Shown here piece by piece: positions 17,201-28,000 of a stretch of DNA of 64,000 nt. The translations under genes and the position numbers were made by a program. The notes beneath the pieces are model-generated. The model had not been told where the DNA came from, did no database searches, and saw only the letters and a list, made by a program, of their open reading frames with translations. The stretch is from Brevundimonas sp. SH203 (lineage in GTDB: Bacteria; Pseudomonadota; Alphaproteobacteria; Caulobacterales; Caulobacteraceae), in contig NZ_BDMM01000001.1 in assembly GCF_002157625.1 (NCBI RefSeq), positions 620,001 through 684,000 on the forward strand. The letters are read 5' to 3'. Every line of letters begins with the position of its first letter. Positions within the stretch are counted from its first letter, which is position 1.

Positions 17201-20200
17201 TCAGCGCAACTCGACCCGTCTCGCCCCGACAGGAATAACCAGTTCGTCGCCCGACCACGCCGCCGCGCGGCCGTCGATCCGCACCCGTTCCGGCCGCCCC
17301 TGCCCCGCCGCCCATTGCAGCACGAACCCGCCGGGCGGATTCGCCCCGCCGCCCAGGGTCAGCACATACGCCCGCCCCGCCTTGCGATAGGCGTAGGTCA
17401 ACGGCCCATAGGCGGTGCGAAGGGCCTTCACCCCGACGCCCTCGCGGGTGTCCAGCCACGCCTCGGGCACGCCCGCCGCCAGCACCAGCGCATGGTCCTG
17501 GTCCCGTTCATAGGCGAACAGATCCAGGGCCGAACGGATGTAATCCGAGCTGATCCAGGCGTGCGGCATGTCGCCGATGAAGCGCGGCTCGCGCTTTTCG
17601 CGCCCCACAACCTCGGCCCAGCCGTTCCAGGCCTCGGGCCGGCGGTCGGCCATCAGGAAGTCCAGCACCGCCAGCGCCCGGTCCTTCTGCCCCAACCGCA
17701 CGAAGGCGCCGACCAGCCGCCATTCATAGGGGGTGTAGTCCTTCCACGCCGTGCGATTGGTCAGCCGGTTCTGGAAGTTTTCCCAATAGCGGTCGAAGGT
17801 TCGCGCCAGAAGTTCGGGCGGAAGATCATCCTTTTCCCCCGCCGGAGACAGGGCGATGGTGGTCGAGGTCGCGTCGAAATCGCCCCGATCCGCCGCCCCC
17901 GCGATCCAGTCGATGTCGTGATGGGCCGCCGTCGCCGTGATCGAGGCGCGGATGTCGGCGGCGAACTGATCGCGCGCCGCCGCATAGCGGGCGGCGGCCT
18001 CCGCATCGCCCAGCGCCTCGGCGATGAAGACTGCGTCCTTGTAGCCCAGCAGACCCCAGAAATCGTCCCAATAGGAATAGGCCGCCTTGTCCGAATAGCC
18101 CTCGTGACTGATCGTCGGCGGCAGCAGACCATACAGATGCCGCTGGTCCGGCGTCTGGAACGCCGCCGTCCGGGTCGAGGCCCGCAGGTCGTCCATATAG
18201 GCGACGGCCTTCTGCACCTGGGGCCAGACCTGACGCAGCAGGGCCTCGTCCCGGGTGTAGCGATAGGTCTCGGCGGCCAGGAAGACGAACTCCCCGTGGC
18301 TGTCGTTCTCGGGCACCGGATCGGCGCCGCGCGCATCGACACAGCACGGAACCTTGCCATTGTCGAACACATAGGGGGCGTACCAGCGCAGATAGTCGGC
18401 CGAATGCTCGGCCATGCCCAGCCGGTTCAGCCCCTCGGCCATCATGGCCCCGTCGCGGATCCAGGAGCGGTTGTAGCTGCGGGTGCCGGGCTGCAGGACC
18501 GGCCCCTGACGCGACATCAGCATATGGGCCAGCGAGGATTTCAGCGCGTCCTCGATCCGCTGGGCGGCAGGCGGCAGGGTCAGTTCGACGCGGTCCAGCT
18601 TGGCCCGCCATTCGCCCGCCAGCCGGGCCTCGACCGTGTCCAGCACAGCCGCCGCCTGCCCCACCGGCTCGGGCGCCAGCGCGTCGCCGGACAGTTGCGA
18701 CACCCAGCCGACCGTGCGCGTCTCGCCGGGTCGCAGCGTCACCTGATAGGTCAGGGCGCCGGCGGCCAGGCCCGTGCCGTCCGTGGTGGTCGCCGCCTCG
18801 CCCGCCGGTCGCCGCGCGGACGGCAGGATCAGGGACTGCGGATCGCTGCCCGCGTCAAAGGTCGCGAGCGCGACCTGATCCGGCGTCGCCAGCGGCTGCA
18901 CCCGCACCGCCTCGTTCAACCTCAGTTCGGCGCCGTCCCAGGCGAGGTTCTCGACCGGACTGACCCCGCCGGGAATGGCCAGGAACTGACGCGGCGCATT
19001 CACCTGCATCGGCCGCGCGGCCAGGGCCAGGGTCAGGGTGCGCGGCCGGTTGGAGGTGTTGGTCAGGTCGTAACGCCCCCACAGTTGCGCCTGATCGGGC
19101 GGCCCATCGGCGAAGCTTGTGATCTTCAGCGTCCAGTCGTCGGCGGTCCAGGTCACCGACGGGATCGGCAGGTCGCCGTCCTTCAGCCCCTGTTCGATAT
19201 TGACGTCGGCCCAGGTGATCAGCCGCCCGTTGTCGACCACGAAGGGCTCGATGCTCGGCCCCGCGCGACGCAGTTCGATGGCGCCATCCTCGCCGATCAG
19301 ACCGCTCTCCCCACCCCCGTCGACCCCGACCAGGGTCCAGTAGGATTGCTCGCCCGAGAAGCCCCGCGGATACAGGCCACGCCAGTTCTCCCGGGCCACC
19401 GCCTCGACAAAGGCCGTGGCGTCCGCGCCGAAAGCCAGCGGTTCGACCTCGATCTCGTTCAGGGCATAGGTCGTCGCCTGGGCCGCGCCCAGCCTCTGTC
19501 CCGCGCCGGACGAGCCGACCACGTCCGACGCCGCCAGCGGCTTCAGCGGTTCGAGCCTCAGCCACCGCGCCGTCGCCTCGGGCGTCCTCAGCCAGTCGAC
19601 GCCGCCGTTGCCGCCCGTCACCGTCGCCAGCGGCCGCCAGTCGCGTCCGTCCAGCGAGGCCGAGACGCGATAGTCGCTCGCCGCGCCCCGCTCGCCCCAG
19701 CGCAGGATCAGGCCGCCGAACTCGCGCTCATACCCCAGGTCCAGCGTCAGGACCGGCGCGCCCTCGACCGGCGGGGTCCAGGCGGTCTTGATGTCGCGAT
19801 CCACGGCGCGCGGGGCGGTGGAGGGCGACCGTCCGTCGCTGGCCACCGGCTGGGGCGGCACGGCCGGATCGACGGGCAGTTCGCGGATCGACAGCTGGTC
19901 GATGTCGATGAAGCCGCGCCCGCCCTCGGCCGCCACCACGACGAACTCGACCCGCTCGGCGCGACGCAGTTCGGTCTCGGCACTGGGGCCCCAGGCTTTG
20001 GACACCTGGCGCCGCTTTATGACGAACTTGGTCCAGCCATCGGGGAAGTCATAGCGGGCCGTCTGTTTCCACCAGACGTTTTCGGCCGAGGCGTCGGTGA
20101 ACTTGACCTCGAAGGTGTTGGTCGGTCCCTCGCCCCGCACCCAGAAGCTGATCTCGTAATTGTCGGGCAGGTCGAACGGCAGGGCGCGCGCCGCAAAGGC

Positions 20201-20422
20201 GTAACCCGCCTTGCCGTTGAAGTCATAGGTCAGACGCACCGCCCGCCCGTCATGCCCCGCGACCGACGACACGGTCGAGGAGACGTCGGTGGAGGCGTCG
20301 GCCTTCCACGCGGCAGCGTCCTCCATCGGGTCCAGCACCCGCGTCGTCTGGGCGAAGGCAGGGGTCGCAATCGCCACGGCGATGGCGAACAGAGAGGCGG
20401 CAAGGCGCACCTTGAGGCTCAT
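17201..20422 (-). CDS. Large exported glycosidase with CBM-like, F5/8-type and (alpha/alpha)6 domains
   Basis: A 1073-residue secreted protein. Signal peptide residues 1-25 (ending TPAFAQ), then a CBM11-like beta-sandwich to about residue 185, a discoidin-like (F5/8 type C) module at roughly 200-335 ('ILRWGERGAASDYRVSASLD'), a beta-rich super-sandwich region, and from about residue 620 a six-hairpin glycosidase fold with 'SWIRDGAMMAEGLNRLGMAE', 'VPENDSHGEFVFLAAETYRY' and 'YSYWDDFWGLLGYKDA'. Family number cannot be assigned by eye; the fold resembles GH15/GH63/GH78-type enzymes. It is the last gene of the transporter operon, 45 bases after the second permease, so it should trim the imported or to-be-imported glycan in the periplasm or outside. 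Confidence 0.8.
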   Translation of the reverse strand: MSLKVRLAASLFAIAVAIATPAFAQTTRVLDPMEDAAAWKADASTDVSSTVSSVAGHDGRAVRLTYDFNGKAGYAFAARALPFDLPDNYEISFWVRGEGPTNTFEVKFTDASAENVWWKQTARYDFPDGWTKFVIKRRQVSKAWGPSAETELRRAERVEFVVVAAEGGRGFIDIDQLSIRELPVDPAVPPQPVASDGRSPSTAPRAVDRDIKTAWTPPVEGAPVLTLDLGYEREFGGLILRWGERGAASDYRVSASLDGRDWRPLATVTGGNGGVDWLRTPEATARWLRLEPLKPLAASDVVGSSGAGQRLGAAQATTYALNEIEVEPLAFGADATAFVEAVARENWRGLYPRGFSGEQSYWTLVGVDGGGESGLIGEDGAIELRRAGPSIEPFVVDNGRLITWADVNIEQGLKDGDLPIPSVTWTADDWTLKITSFADGPPDQAQLWGRYDLTNTSNRPRTLTLALAARPMQVNAPRQFLAIPGGVSPVENLAWDGAELRLNEAVRVQPLATPDQVALATFDAGSDPQSLILPSARRPAGEAATTTDGTGLAAGALTYQVTLRPGETRTVGWVSQLSGDALAPEPVGQAAAVLDTVEARLAGEWRAKLDRVELTLPPAAQRIEDALKSSLAHMLMSRQGPVLQPGTRSYNRSWIRDGAMMAEGLNRLGMAEHSADYLRWYAPYVFDNGKVPCCVDARGADPVPENDSHGEFVFLAAETYRYTRDEALLRQVWPQVQKAVAYMDDLRASTRTAAFQTPDQRHLYGLLPPTISHEGYSDKAAYSYWDDFWGLLGYKDAVFIAEALGDAEAAARYAAARDQFAADIRASITATAAHHDIDWIAGAADRGDFDATSTTIALSPAGEKDDLPPELLARTFDRYWENFQNRLTNRTAWKDYTPYEWRLVGAFVRLGQKDRALAVLDFLMADRRPEAWNGWAEVVGREKREPRFIGDMPHAWISSDYIRSALDLFAYERDQDHALVLAAGVPEAWLDTREGVGVKALRTAYGPLTYAYRKAGRAYVLTLGGGANPPGGFVLQWAAGQGRPERVRIDGRAAAWSGDELVIPVGARRVELR

Positions 20423-20467
20423 GGAGGGCCTGTTCCTTGTCGTCGTCCCAAAGGGACAGGAAAATGC

Positions 20468-21283
20468 TCAGCCCTTCACGCTGCCCGCGAGCATCCCGCG
20501 GATGTAGTAGCGTTGCAGGGCCAGGAAGAGGATCAGCACCGGCGCGACCGTGACCACCGCCCCGGCCATCATCAGTTCGACGTCCTGCACATGCTCGCGC
20601 GACAGGGACGCCAGCGCCACCGGCAGGGTGTAGTTCGACTGATCCGTCAGGATGATCAGCGGCCACAGAAAGTCGTTCCAGCTGCCTAAAAAGACGAACA
20701 GGCCCAGGGTCACGATGATCGGCTGCAGCGTCGGCAGGACGACGCGGCGGAAAATCTGCCCCTCGCCGGCGCCGTCGATGCGGGCGGCCTCCAGCATCTC
20801 GTCGGGAATGCTCAGCGCATACTGGCGCACCAGGAACAGGCCGAAGATCGACGCCAGCCAGGGCACAAGGGCGCCGGCGTAGGTGTTCACCAGACCCATC
20901 CCCTTCAGCATCAGGAACAGCGGCAGGGTGCCGATCTGGGCCGGCACCACCAGGGCGGCGACCAGCAACTGGAACAGCCGCTCGCGCCCCTTGAACTTCA
21001 GCTTGGCGAAGGCGTAGCCGGCCGGAACCGTGAACCCCAGCGCCAGGATCGTCGCCAGGGTCGCCAGGGCGAAACTGTTCCACAGATACCGCCCCATCCC
21101 CTGGTTCAGGAACAGGTCGCGATAGTGCTCCAGCGTCCAGACCTTGGGCCACAGCGGCGGCGGAAAGGTCGCCGCCTCGCCGGTCGCCATGAAGCTGACC
21201 GACACCATCCAGACCAGCGGGAACAGGACGACCAGGGCGATCAGGGCCACGGCCAGATTCAGCAGGATCGCACGGATTTTCAC
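20468..21283 (-). CDS. Carbohydrate ABC transporter permease (MalG type)
   Basis: A 271-residue CUT1 inner-membrane permease with six spans. The cytoplasmic EAA loop that docks on the ATPase is present ('EAARIDGAGEGQIFRRVVLP'), as is the C-terminal 'RYYIRGMLAGSVKG' typical of MalG-type subunits. The GTG start at 21283 overlaps the stop of the first permease in a GTGA junction, which marks translational coupling. Confidence 0.94.
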   Translation of the reverse strand: MKIRAILLNLAVALIALVVLFPLVWMVSVSFMATGEAATFPPPLWPKVWTLEHYRDLFLNQGMGRYLWNSFALATLATILALGFTVPAGYAFAKLKFKGRERLFQLLVAALVVPAQIGTLPLFLMLKGMGLVNTYAGALVPWLASIFGLFLVRQYALSIPDEMLEAARIDGAGEGQIFRRVVLPTLQPIIVTLGLFVFLGSWNDFLWPLIILTDQSNYTLPVALASLSREHVQDVELMMAGAVVTVAPVLILFLALQRYYIRGMLAGSVKG

Positions 21284-22212
21284 TGATACGCCCCCACCCG
21301 CTTCGCCACCGCCAGCTGGACCAGGGTGATGGCCAGGATGCACAGGAACAGGACGAAGGCCACGGCGCTGGCGGCCCCCAGGTTCCACCATTTGAAGCCT
21401 TCCTCGTACATGAAATACAGCACCGTCACCGTGCTCTGGGCCGGCCCGCCCTGCGTCATGACATAGGGTTCGGCGAACAGCTGGAAGAAGCTGGCCACCG
21501 AAATGATCGAGACCAGCAGCATGGTCGGCGCGATGGCAGGCAAGGTCACATGGCGGAACTGCTTCCACGGCCCGGCGCCGTCGATGCGCGCGGCCTCGTA
21601 CAGGTCGTCCGGCACGGTCTGAAGCACCGCCAGGAAGATCAGCATATTGTAGCCGAAGATCTTCCAGACCACGAACATCAGGATAGCCGGAATGGAGGTC
21701 GAGGGATCGCCCAGCCAATCCACCGCCGGCAGGCCCAGGCTTTCCAGACCCCAGTTGATGACGCCGTATCGCGTGTGCAGCAGATAGCGCCACACCACCG
21801 CCGTCGCGACTAGGGTGGTGACATAGGGGGCGAAGAACATGACCCGCCAGATCGGCCGCCATTTCACCACCCGCGCATTCAGGATCACCGCCGCCGCCAG
21901 CGACGCCGCGATGGACAGGGGCACGCCCAGGACCGCGAACGTCAGGGTGTTCTTCATCGCCCCCCAGAACAGCGGATTGGTCAGCAGCCGCTCATAGTTC
22001 TGCAGACCGACGAAGCGCAGATTGTGCAGGTTCGCCAGGGCGTAGATGTCGAAGTCGGTCAGGCTGAGCAGCAGGGCCGCGATCACTGGAATGGCGAAGA
22101 ACAGGCCGATGGCCAGCATGGCCGGGGCGACGAAGGCCCAGGCCGCCCGCTCGCGCGCGCCGCGTCCTCGCGACGGCTTCACGCGAGCCAATGTCGGATC
22201 GGCGACGGTCAT
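21280..22212 (-). CDS. Carbohydrate ABC transporter permease (MalF type)
   Basis: A 310-residue CUT1 permease with six spans and the EAA loop 'EAARIDGAGPWKQFRHVTLP'. The N-terminus has a basic stretch ('RVKPSRGRGARERA') before the first span. The start overlaps the binding-protein stop (ATGA), and its stop overlaps the next permease. Together with the second permease, the binding protein and the ATPase at 15956-17044 it makes a complete importer. Confidence 0.94.
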   Translation of the reverse strand: MTVADPTLARVKPSRGRGARERAAWAFVAPAMLAIGLFFAIPVIAALLLSLTDFDIYALANLHNLRFVGLQNYERLLTNPLFWGAMKNTLTFAVLGVPLSIAASLAAAVILNARVVKWRPIWRVMFFAPYVTTLVATAVVWRYLLHTRYGVINWGLESLGLPAVDWLGDPSTSIPAILMFVVWKIFGYNMLIFLAVLQTVPDDLYEAARIDGAGPWKQFRHVTLPAIAPTMLLVSIISVASFFQLFAEPYVMTQGGPAQSTVTVLYFMYEEGFKWWNLGAASAVAFVLFLCILAITLVQLAVAKRVGAYQ

Positions 22213-23477
22213 ACGGCCCTGCCCTGTTCCATCATCCAGCGGCGCTTCTCCAGCAGCCGGTCGGCGCGGCGGTCGATCTCGGCGGCGGCGGTCTCAGGCG
22301 TATATTCGCCGCGCACCATCCGTTCAGCGACGATCTGCATCTCCGTCACGATCCGCTCCCATTCCGGCACCTTGGGCACGGCCTTGGCCCGCGCCAGCTG
22401 TCCCCGGAACGGCGCCAGCATCGGATCGCGCTCGACGCCTGCGATGTCCCAGGCGCTCTGGCGCGCAGGCAGGTCGCCGACGATGGCGTTGAACCGGGCC
22501 TGCACCGCCGGTTCGGACAGGTATCGGACCAGGGCCCAGGCCGCGTCCTGATGCGGCGAGGAGTTGAATACCGCCAAACTCGACCCGCCCGGCGCCGACG
22601 CGCCCAGGCCGTTCGGTCCCGGCACGCCGGCGGTGGCCCATTTCGGCTGGAACGCCGCCGGCAGTTTGCTGCGGAAATCCCCCACGCTCCACGGACCGGA
22701 AAAGTAGAAGCTGAAATAGCCCTTGGCGAACTCGGTCCAGACGTTGGAAATCTGCGTGGACGAGGCCAGCGGGGCCAGCCCCTCGGCGAACAGGCTGCGA
22801 TAGAAGGCCAGGGCCGCGACGAAGCCGGGGCTGGAGAAATTCCCCCGCGTGTCCCGGTCGCGCAGCAACGGCGCATCGATCTGAAGCCCGAAGGTCAGCA
22901 GCTGCTCGAACTCATTCAGCGGCAGCAGGATGGCGTAGTTGTCGCCGCCCGCCACGCGCGTGATCGCGTGCATGGCTCGCTTCCACTCGGTCCAGGTCTC
23001 GGGCGGCGCATCGAACCCGGCCCGCGCCAGCAGATCCTTGCGATAGAACAACAGCCGCGTATCGACGTACCAGGGCGTGGTCATGGCCCGCCCGGCGATC
23101 TGGTTCGTCTCCAACACCGCCGGAAACTGGTCGGTCATCAGGTTCGCCGCCTGGGGCGGAGTCGGCGACAGGGCGCCGATGGCCGTCAGTTCCGCCACCC
23201 AGGTATTGCCGATCTGGCTGACGTCCGGCAGCGACGCCCCGGCGTATGCGGTCAGCAGCTTCTCGTGCGCCGCCGTCCACGGCAGGGGCTGGACCTCGAC
23301 CCGGACGCCCGGATTGCGACGCTCGAACTCGGGCATCAGCTTGCCGACCGAGCCGCCCTCGTTGCCCATGGCCCAGAAGCGCAGCACGGTCTCGCCCGAC
23401 CGGCGCGGGGTGCAGGCCGCAGCCGCCCCTCCCGCCATCATGGCCAGCGCGCCGCGTCTGTGGGCCGTCAGACTCAT
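22209..23477 (-). CDS. Extracellular sugar-binding lipoprotein of the ABC transporter
   Basis: A 422-residue type-1 solute-binding protein. The N-terminus 'MSLTAHRRGALAMMAGGAAA' ends in a lipobox AAAC at Cys21. The mature part starts 'VLRFWAMGNEGGSVGKLMPE' and 'NPGVRVEVQPLPWTAAHEKL', the standard sugar-binding-protein opening, and holds many aromatic residues that usually stack on sugar rings. It captures an oligosaccharide in the periplasm for the two permeases. ATGA overlap with the GH144-like gene upstream. Confidence 0.93.
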   Translation of the reverse strand: MSLTAHRRGALAMMAGGAAAACTPRRSGETVLRFWAMGNEGGSVGKLMPEFERRNPGVRVEVQPLPWTAAHEKLLTAYAGASLPDVSQIGNTWVAELTAIGALSPTPPQAANLMTDQFPAVLETNQIAGRAMTTPWYVDTRLLFYRKDLLARAGFDAPPETWTEWKRAMHAITRVAGGDNYAILLPLNEFEQLLTFGLQIDAPLLRDRDTRGNFSSPGFVAALAFYRSLFAEGLAPLASSTQISNVWTEFAKGYFSFYFSGPWSVGDFRSKLPAAFQPKWATAGVPGPNGLGASAPGGSSLAVFNSSPHQDAAWALVRYLSEPAVQARFNAIVGDLPARQSAWDIAGVERDPMLAPFRGQLARAKAVPKVPEWERIVTEMQIVAERMVRGEYTPETAAAEIDRRADRLLEKRRWMMEQGRAV

Positions 23478-24940
23478 CCGTTCATCCAGCCGCCGGTGAA
23501 GCCCGCGATCTCGAGCGCTCGGCGGATATTGGGCTCGCCGCGCATATGGCGCCAGACGAACTCGGACCTGTGGTTCTCGGTCATGATGACGATCGGCCCC
23601 TGGTCGATGCCCAGATAGTCGCCGTCCACCCAGCCGACGCCGTCCACGATCTTGCCGTGCTGCAACGGGCCGTCGCGCACCGTCAGCGTCGGGTTGAAGC
23701 TGTCCAGGAAGCCCCATTCGGTATAGAGGCCCGCGCCGTATTTCTGCTTCATCGCCTTGACGCAGGGCACGACGATCTCGGGCGCGAAGGCGATGGAGCT
23801 GGCCGCCGCCGTCGGCGCGATGGTGCCGTCGTCGCGCTCGCCCGGCCCGCGCGCGGAATAGCTGAAGAACTCGCGTTCCTTGCCGTCGATCACCTGTTTG
23901 AAATCGCCCGGCCCGTCGCAGGCCGTCAGCCCCCAGACCTCGGACGAATAGCCGGCCCAGCCGCCCGGATTGTCGTGGGCGTATTTCTGCTGGGCATAGA
24001 CGGCGCGGCGACTGTTCTCGAAATAGTCCAGCCGCTCACCCAGCTGGGCCGACTGCCCACGCATCCAGGCGTCCTGAATGCCGCGGAAGTCGATGAACAT
24101 ATGGCTGTACTGGTGCCCGAAGATGGGCGCGAAATTCAGGTGCCAGCTGCCCCAGCGGTCGGTCCAGCTCTCGTCGTAGCTGGCGGCCCATTCGTGCCAG
24201 ACATTGACCGACACCGGATGCGTCGGGCTGCCGATGGCCAGCAGCAGCACCAGCATTCCCTCGTTATAGACATGCCAGTCCGAGGGGATGAAACCGCTCT
24301 CGGGATGCCAGCCCATGGTGATGCGGTTGTTGCGGATCACGGCCCACGGCCATTCGATCCGCTCATAGATGGCCTGAGCCTTCTGACGGATTTCCGCCTC
24401 GTCGGCATGACGGCCGTCGAAATAGCGGGCGGCGAACAGCATGCCGCCGATCAGCAGGGCCGTATCGACCGTGGACAGCTCGTTCTGCGCGAACCGCAGC
24501 CCGGTCTGCATGTCCAGGAAATGATAGAAGAAACCCTTGTAGCCCGCCGTGCCGGTCGCCTCCGGCCCCTGCGGCAGATCGTGGAAGAACCGCAGGGTTG
24601 TCAGAGTGCGTTCGCGCGCCTCGGCCCGGCTCATCCAGCCGCGCTCGACGCCCACGGGCCAGCAGGTCAGGGCGAACCCCACCGCCGCCACCGAACAGAA
24701 GGACGGCGTGGGCCAACGATCCGGCGTCAGGCCGGTCTTGCGATCCGTGACCTTCTCGAACCAGCGGAAGGTCCGTTCCTGAAGCTCCTCGATCTCCTGA
24801 TCCAGCCTCAGCGGTCGCCGCTGCGTCCCATTGACCGCCCCCGTCACCGCCACCTCCTTCACCGCCGCCATCGCCGGAAACCCGACGGCCATAACCGCCG
24901 CCCCCGTCGTGGTCCGCATCAGGAAGTTTCGACGATTCAT
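23474..24940 (-). CDS. Glycoamylase-domain glycosidase, GH144-like (candidate beta-1,2-glucanase)
   Basis: A 488-residue exported protein with a Tat-like start (NRRNFLMRTTTGAAV). The body is a single (alpha/alpha)6 glycoamylase domain (PF10091 type): 'RTFRWFEKVTDRKTGLTPDR', 'GTAGYKGFFYHFLDMQTGLR', 'SDWHVYNEGMLVLLLAIGSP', 'FGHQYSHMFIDFRGIQD' and 'WGLTACDGP'. This domain is the catalytic unit of GH144 endo-beta-1,2-glucanases and also occurs in cyclic beta-1,2-glucan synthases, so beta-1,2-glucan is the leading substrate; that is family inference. Start: ATG at 24940 fits the Tat signal best, GTG at 24952 adds four residues. It heads the translationally coupled transport genes. Confidence 0.82.
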   Translation of the reverse strand: MNRRNFLMRTTTGAAVMAVGFPAMAAVKEVAVTGAVNGTQRRPLRLDQEIEELQERTFRWFEKVTDRKTGLTPDRWPTPSFCSVAAVGFALTCWPVGVERGWMSRAEARERTLTTLRFFHDLPQGPEATGTAGYKGFFYHFLDMQTGLRFAQNELSTVDTALLIGGMLFAARYFDGRHADEAEIRQKAQAIYERIEWPWAVIRNNRITMGWHPESGFIPSDWHVYNEGMLVLLLAIGSPTHPVSVNVWHEWAASYDESWTDRWGSWHLNFAPIFGHQYSHMFIDFRGIQDAWMRGQSAQLGERLDYFENSRRAVYAQQKYAHDNPGGWAGYSSEVWGLTACDGPGDFKQVIDGKEREFFSYSARGPGERDDGTIAPTAAASSIAFAPEIVVPCVKAMKQKYGAGLYTEWGFLDSFNPTLTVRDGPLQHGKIVDGVGWVDGDYLGIDQGPIVIMTENHRSEFVWRHMRGEPNIRRALEIAGFTGGWMNG

Positions 24941-24960
24941 AAGCACGCTCACTGGGTCAG

Positions 24961-25005
24961 CATCAAAAAGAAAGGCCGCCTTCCGACAAGCGAAAGGCGG
25001 CCAGG
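24961..25005 (-). terminator. Intrinsic terminator after TonB receptor
   Basis: Nine-base-pair stem GGCCGCCTT (24974-24982) and AAGGCGGCC (24994-25002) with an 11-base loop. Read on the minus strand it is followed directly by TTTCTTTTTG, a proper T-run. It sits 14 bases after the receptor stop, so it should limit read-through from the abundant receptor message into the glycosidase-transporter genes. Confidence 0.88.
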
Positions 25006-25015
25006 CTCAGGGTGG

Positions 25016-28000
25016 TTAGAAGGCGTAGCGCAGGCCGACCTGGAAGCTGCGGGTCGGCAGGAAGACTTCGGTCCCGGCGCCGTAGCGCGGGCTGTTGAAG
25101 CCAGCGTCGAACGACTTGTAGTTGGTGAAGTTGAAGATGTTGATCGCGTCGGCGATGAACTCGACCCTCTGTCCGCCAAAGACGTCGAAGCCCTTGGTCA
25201 GACGCAGATCGACCTGGCGATAGGCGAAGTTGAAGCCGGGGAAGAAGGCCCGCCGCTCCGGGTTTCCACCATTCCAGCAGATGTTCGGACCACCTGCCGG
25301 CGCATTGGGGCAGTCATAGACCGTGTAGGGCAGACCTGACCCCAAGGTGACGATGCCCGACAGCAGGAAGTCGGCGGGCAGGCCCAGGGTGCCGGACGCC
25401 ACGATCCGGTGCCGCTCGTCGGTGGACGAACGATATTTGGGCGACTGGCCCGGCGTGTTGTAGTCGAAGTCAAACGCGCCGTAGCCGTTGTCGCGGCTGC
25501 CGTTCTGCGTCGCGTCCATATAGGTGTAGGCGACGTTGAAGCCCCAACGATCCTCGGCGTTATACGGCTTGTCGGCGGTCAGATAGATCGCCTTGTAGTC
25601 GCGTTCCTTGTCCGTGTTCTGGAAGAAGATCAGGTTACGGAACTGCGAGAATCCGACCGAACCCGGGGTCGGACCGCTGAAGCGACCGCCCGTTTCGGTC
25701 TGAGCATTGGCGATGTACCAAGCCGATTCACCCTCGGTATGGCCGGCGGCAAAGGTCAAGGCCGTCTGCCAGCGGCCGAACTTCTGACGGATGCCGATGT
25801 TGAACTGATCCGTGCGCGGCGGCTCGAAGTTGTTCTTCACCAAGAAGACTTCGCCCGCGCCGGGGCTGGCGGCCAGCAGCGGGTCCAGCCCAGCCGGCGT
25901 CAGATAGCGCGGGTCCCAGGCGATGGTGTCCTGGCCGCCACGCGGACCTCCGGCGTTGGAGAAGTAGATCGTCTTGTTGAACTGGAACGGCTTGAACCGC
26001 TCGTCGAACGCGAAGTTGAAGCCGATCCGATCGTAATAGCGACCGGCGCCGCCGAAGATCACCGTCTTCTCGTCGCCGAACACATCATACGAGAAGCCGA
26101 AGCGCGGCTGGAAGGCGCCCTTGAACGCCTTGCGATCGCCGTTCGAGATATAGTCCGAGGGATTGAAGTACGACGGGAAGTCGTAGCCCGGCAGGTTCTG
26201 GATCGCCGCCAGCATGTTGCGGATGGAATCCGGCGTGCGATAATCGTTATTGACCGCATTATCCTCGTAGTCCCACCGAATGCCGAGGTTCAGTTCCAGC
26301 TTGTCGGTGATCTGCCAGTCGTCCTGAATATATAGGCCGATGACGTTGTTATCGACATCCGCCGCTGGCACGGCGACACCCAAGTTCACAGCGACCGGAA
26401 TGGTGCGGCTGCCGTTGATTTCCGGACGCCCTTCGATGTCATAGAGGAAGGTCGGGTTACGCCCGAAATCCTTCTGCACGAAATAGTTCTGCATCGAATA
26501 CTTCGCACCCATCTTGATCGTGTGGGTGCCCATCCAGGCCAGGTCCGGGATGGTCAGATCGTTGCGGATCGTGGTGCTTTTCTGCTGCAGGAACTGGGCG
26601 TCGGCCCGTCCGCCAGCCGTGAAGACCGTCGAGTCTCGGTTGTTGACGTTGTACTGGAATCCCGGCGTGGTCGAACTGTCGTCGCGGAAGATGATGTATT
26701 GACGGCCATAATCCGAGCCGTTGATCACCGACTGCTCGTAGCTCGACTTCAGATAGTCGACCGAGAACTCGTTCAGGAAATGCTGGCCCTGGAACTGGTG
26801 ACGCAGGTTGAAGGCCTGGGTCTCGCCGTTGTTGCGGGCGGCGCGGCTGGGCGCATTCTGGCCGCTGGCGCCACGGATGTCCTCTTCCGTCTTGTATTCG
26901 GTGCTGAGTTCCAGGCGCTGACGATCATCGATCTGCCACGACAACTTGCCGAAGAAGACGTCCTGTTGATACGGCGTCGAGACCGTGCCGAGATCGGCGG
27001 CGAAGAAGTCGTTGTATTCCGTGCGGTTCAGGAACGACTGAGCGATACGGTCTTCGTCCTTGCGCTCATAGGCGCCGAAGAAATGCAGACGATCCTGAAT
27101 GATCGGCCCGCCCAGACTTGCGCCATACTGCAGACGACGAACCGGAGCCTTTTTGGAACCGCGACGACGCGAAATCTCGTCCTGCTCGACCCAGTCCGGG
27201 TCTTGGTAGAAGGCGAAGACGTCGCCGTGGAATTCGTTGGTCCCCGACCGCGTCACGGCTGTGATGATGGCCGAACCCGCCTGTTCGTACTCGGCCTTGA
27301 AGTTCTGGCTGATAACGCGGAACTCTTGCACGGCGCCCTGCGGGAAGGGCGTGCCGCGGCTGTCGTCCTGACCGGCGACGCCGCCGTCGTTGATCAGCGA
27401 CTTGCGATTCTGACCGTCGATAAACACGTTGATCGCCTGAGCGGTCTGGCCGCCTGCCGAGATCGTCCGTTCCGTATCGTCTTCGGTAACGCGCAGGCCG
27501 GGCGCCAGGGCGGCGAAGTTCAGGAAGTTGCGACTGATCTGCGGCAGGTTGTTGATCTGCTGCTGGGTGACGTTGGTCGCGACTTCCGGGGTGCGGACCT
27601 CGAACACGCGGCGACCGGTGACGACGATGTCGCCCAACTCGGTCGCGCCCGCCGTGGCCTGGCCTGTCGCAGCAGAGGCGACATCCAGGTTCAGCGTTCC
27701 GACCTGGCCCAGCGACAAGGTGACGGTCTGTTCCGCCGTTTGACCTTCGGCGCTGGTCACTTGGACGCGATAGGTGCCGGGACGCAAGCCTGACAGGACA
27801 TAGCGCCCGTCCGCGCCCACGCGCGCCCGGGTCGCATAGCCGGTGGAAACCTCGGTCGCGACGACGGTCGCCCCCGCCTCGGCGGTCTGACCGTCATAGA
27901 CGGCGCCGCGAAGCGTGGTCGTCGCGTTCTGAGCCGACGCGCCTCCTGCAACCGCCATGCTCAAGGCCAGAGCCGAGGCGGCGGCCATGACGGCCTTGCG

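Noticed and set aside
17315-20689. 1124-codon frame antisense to the large glycosidase
   Set aside because: Arg/Gly/Pro-rich, no signal or domain; an artefact of high GC at third positions of the real gene.
23246-25339. 697-codon frame antisense to binding protein and GH144-like gene
   Set aside because: Covers two real genes and an intrinsic terminator; composition is that of antisense frames.
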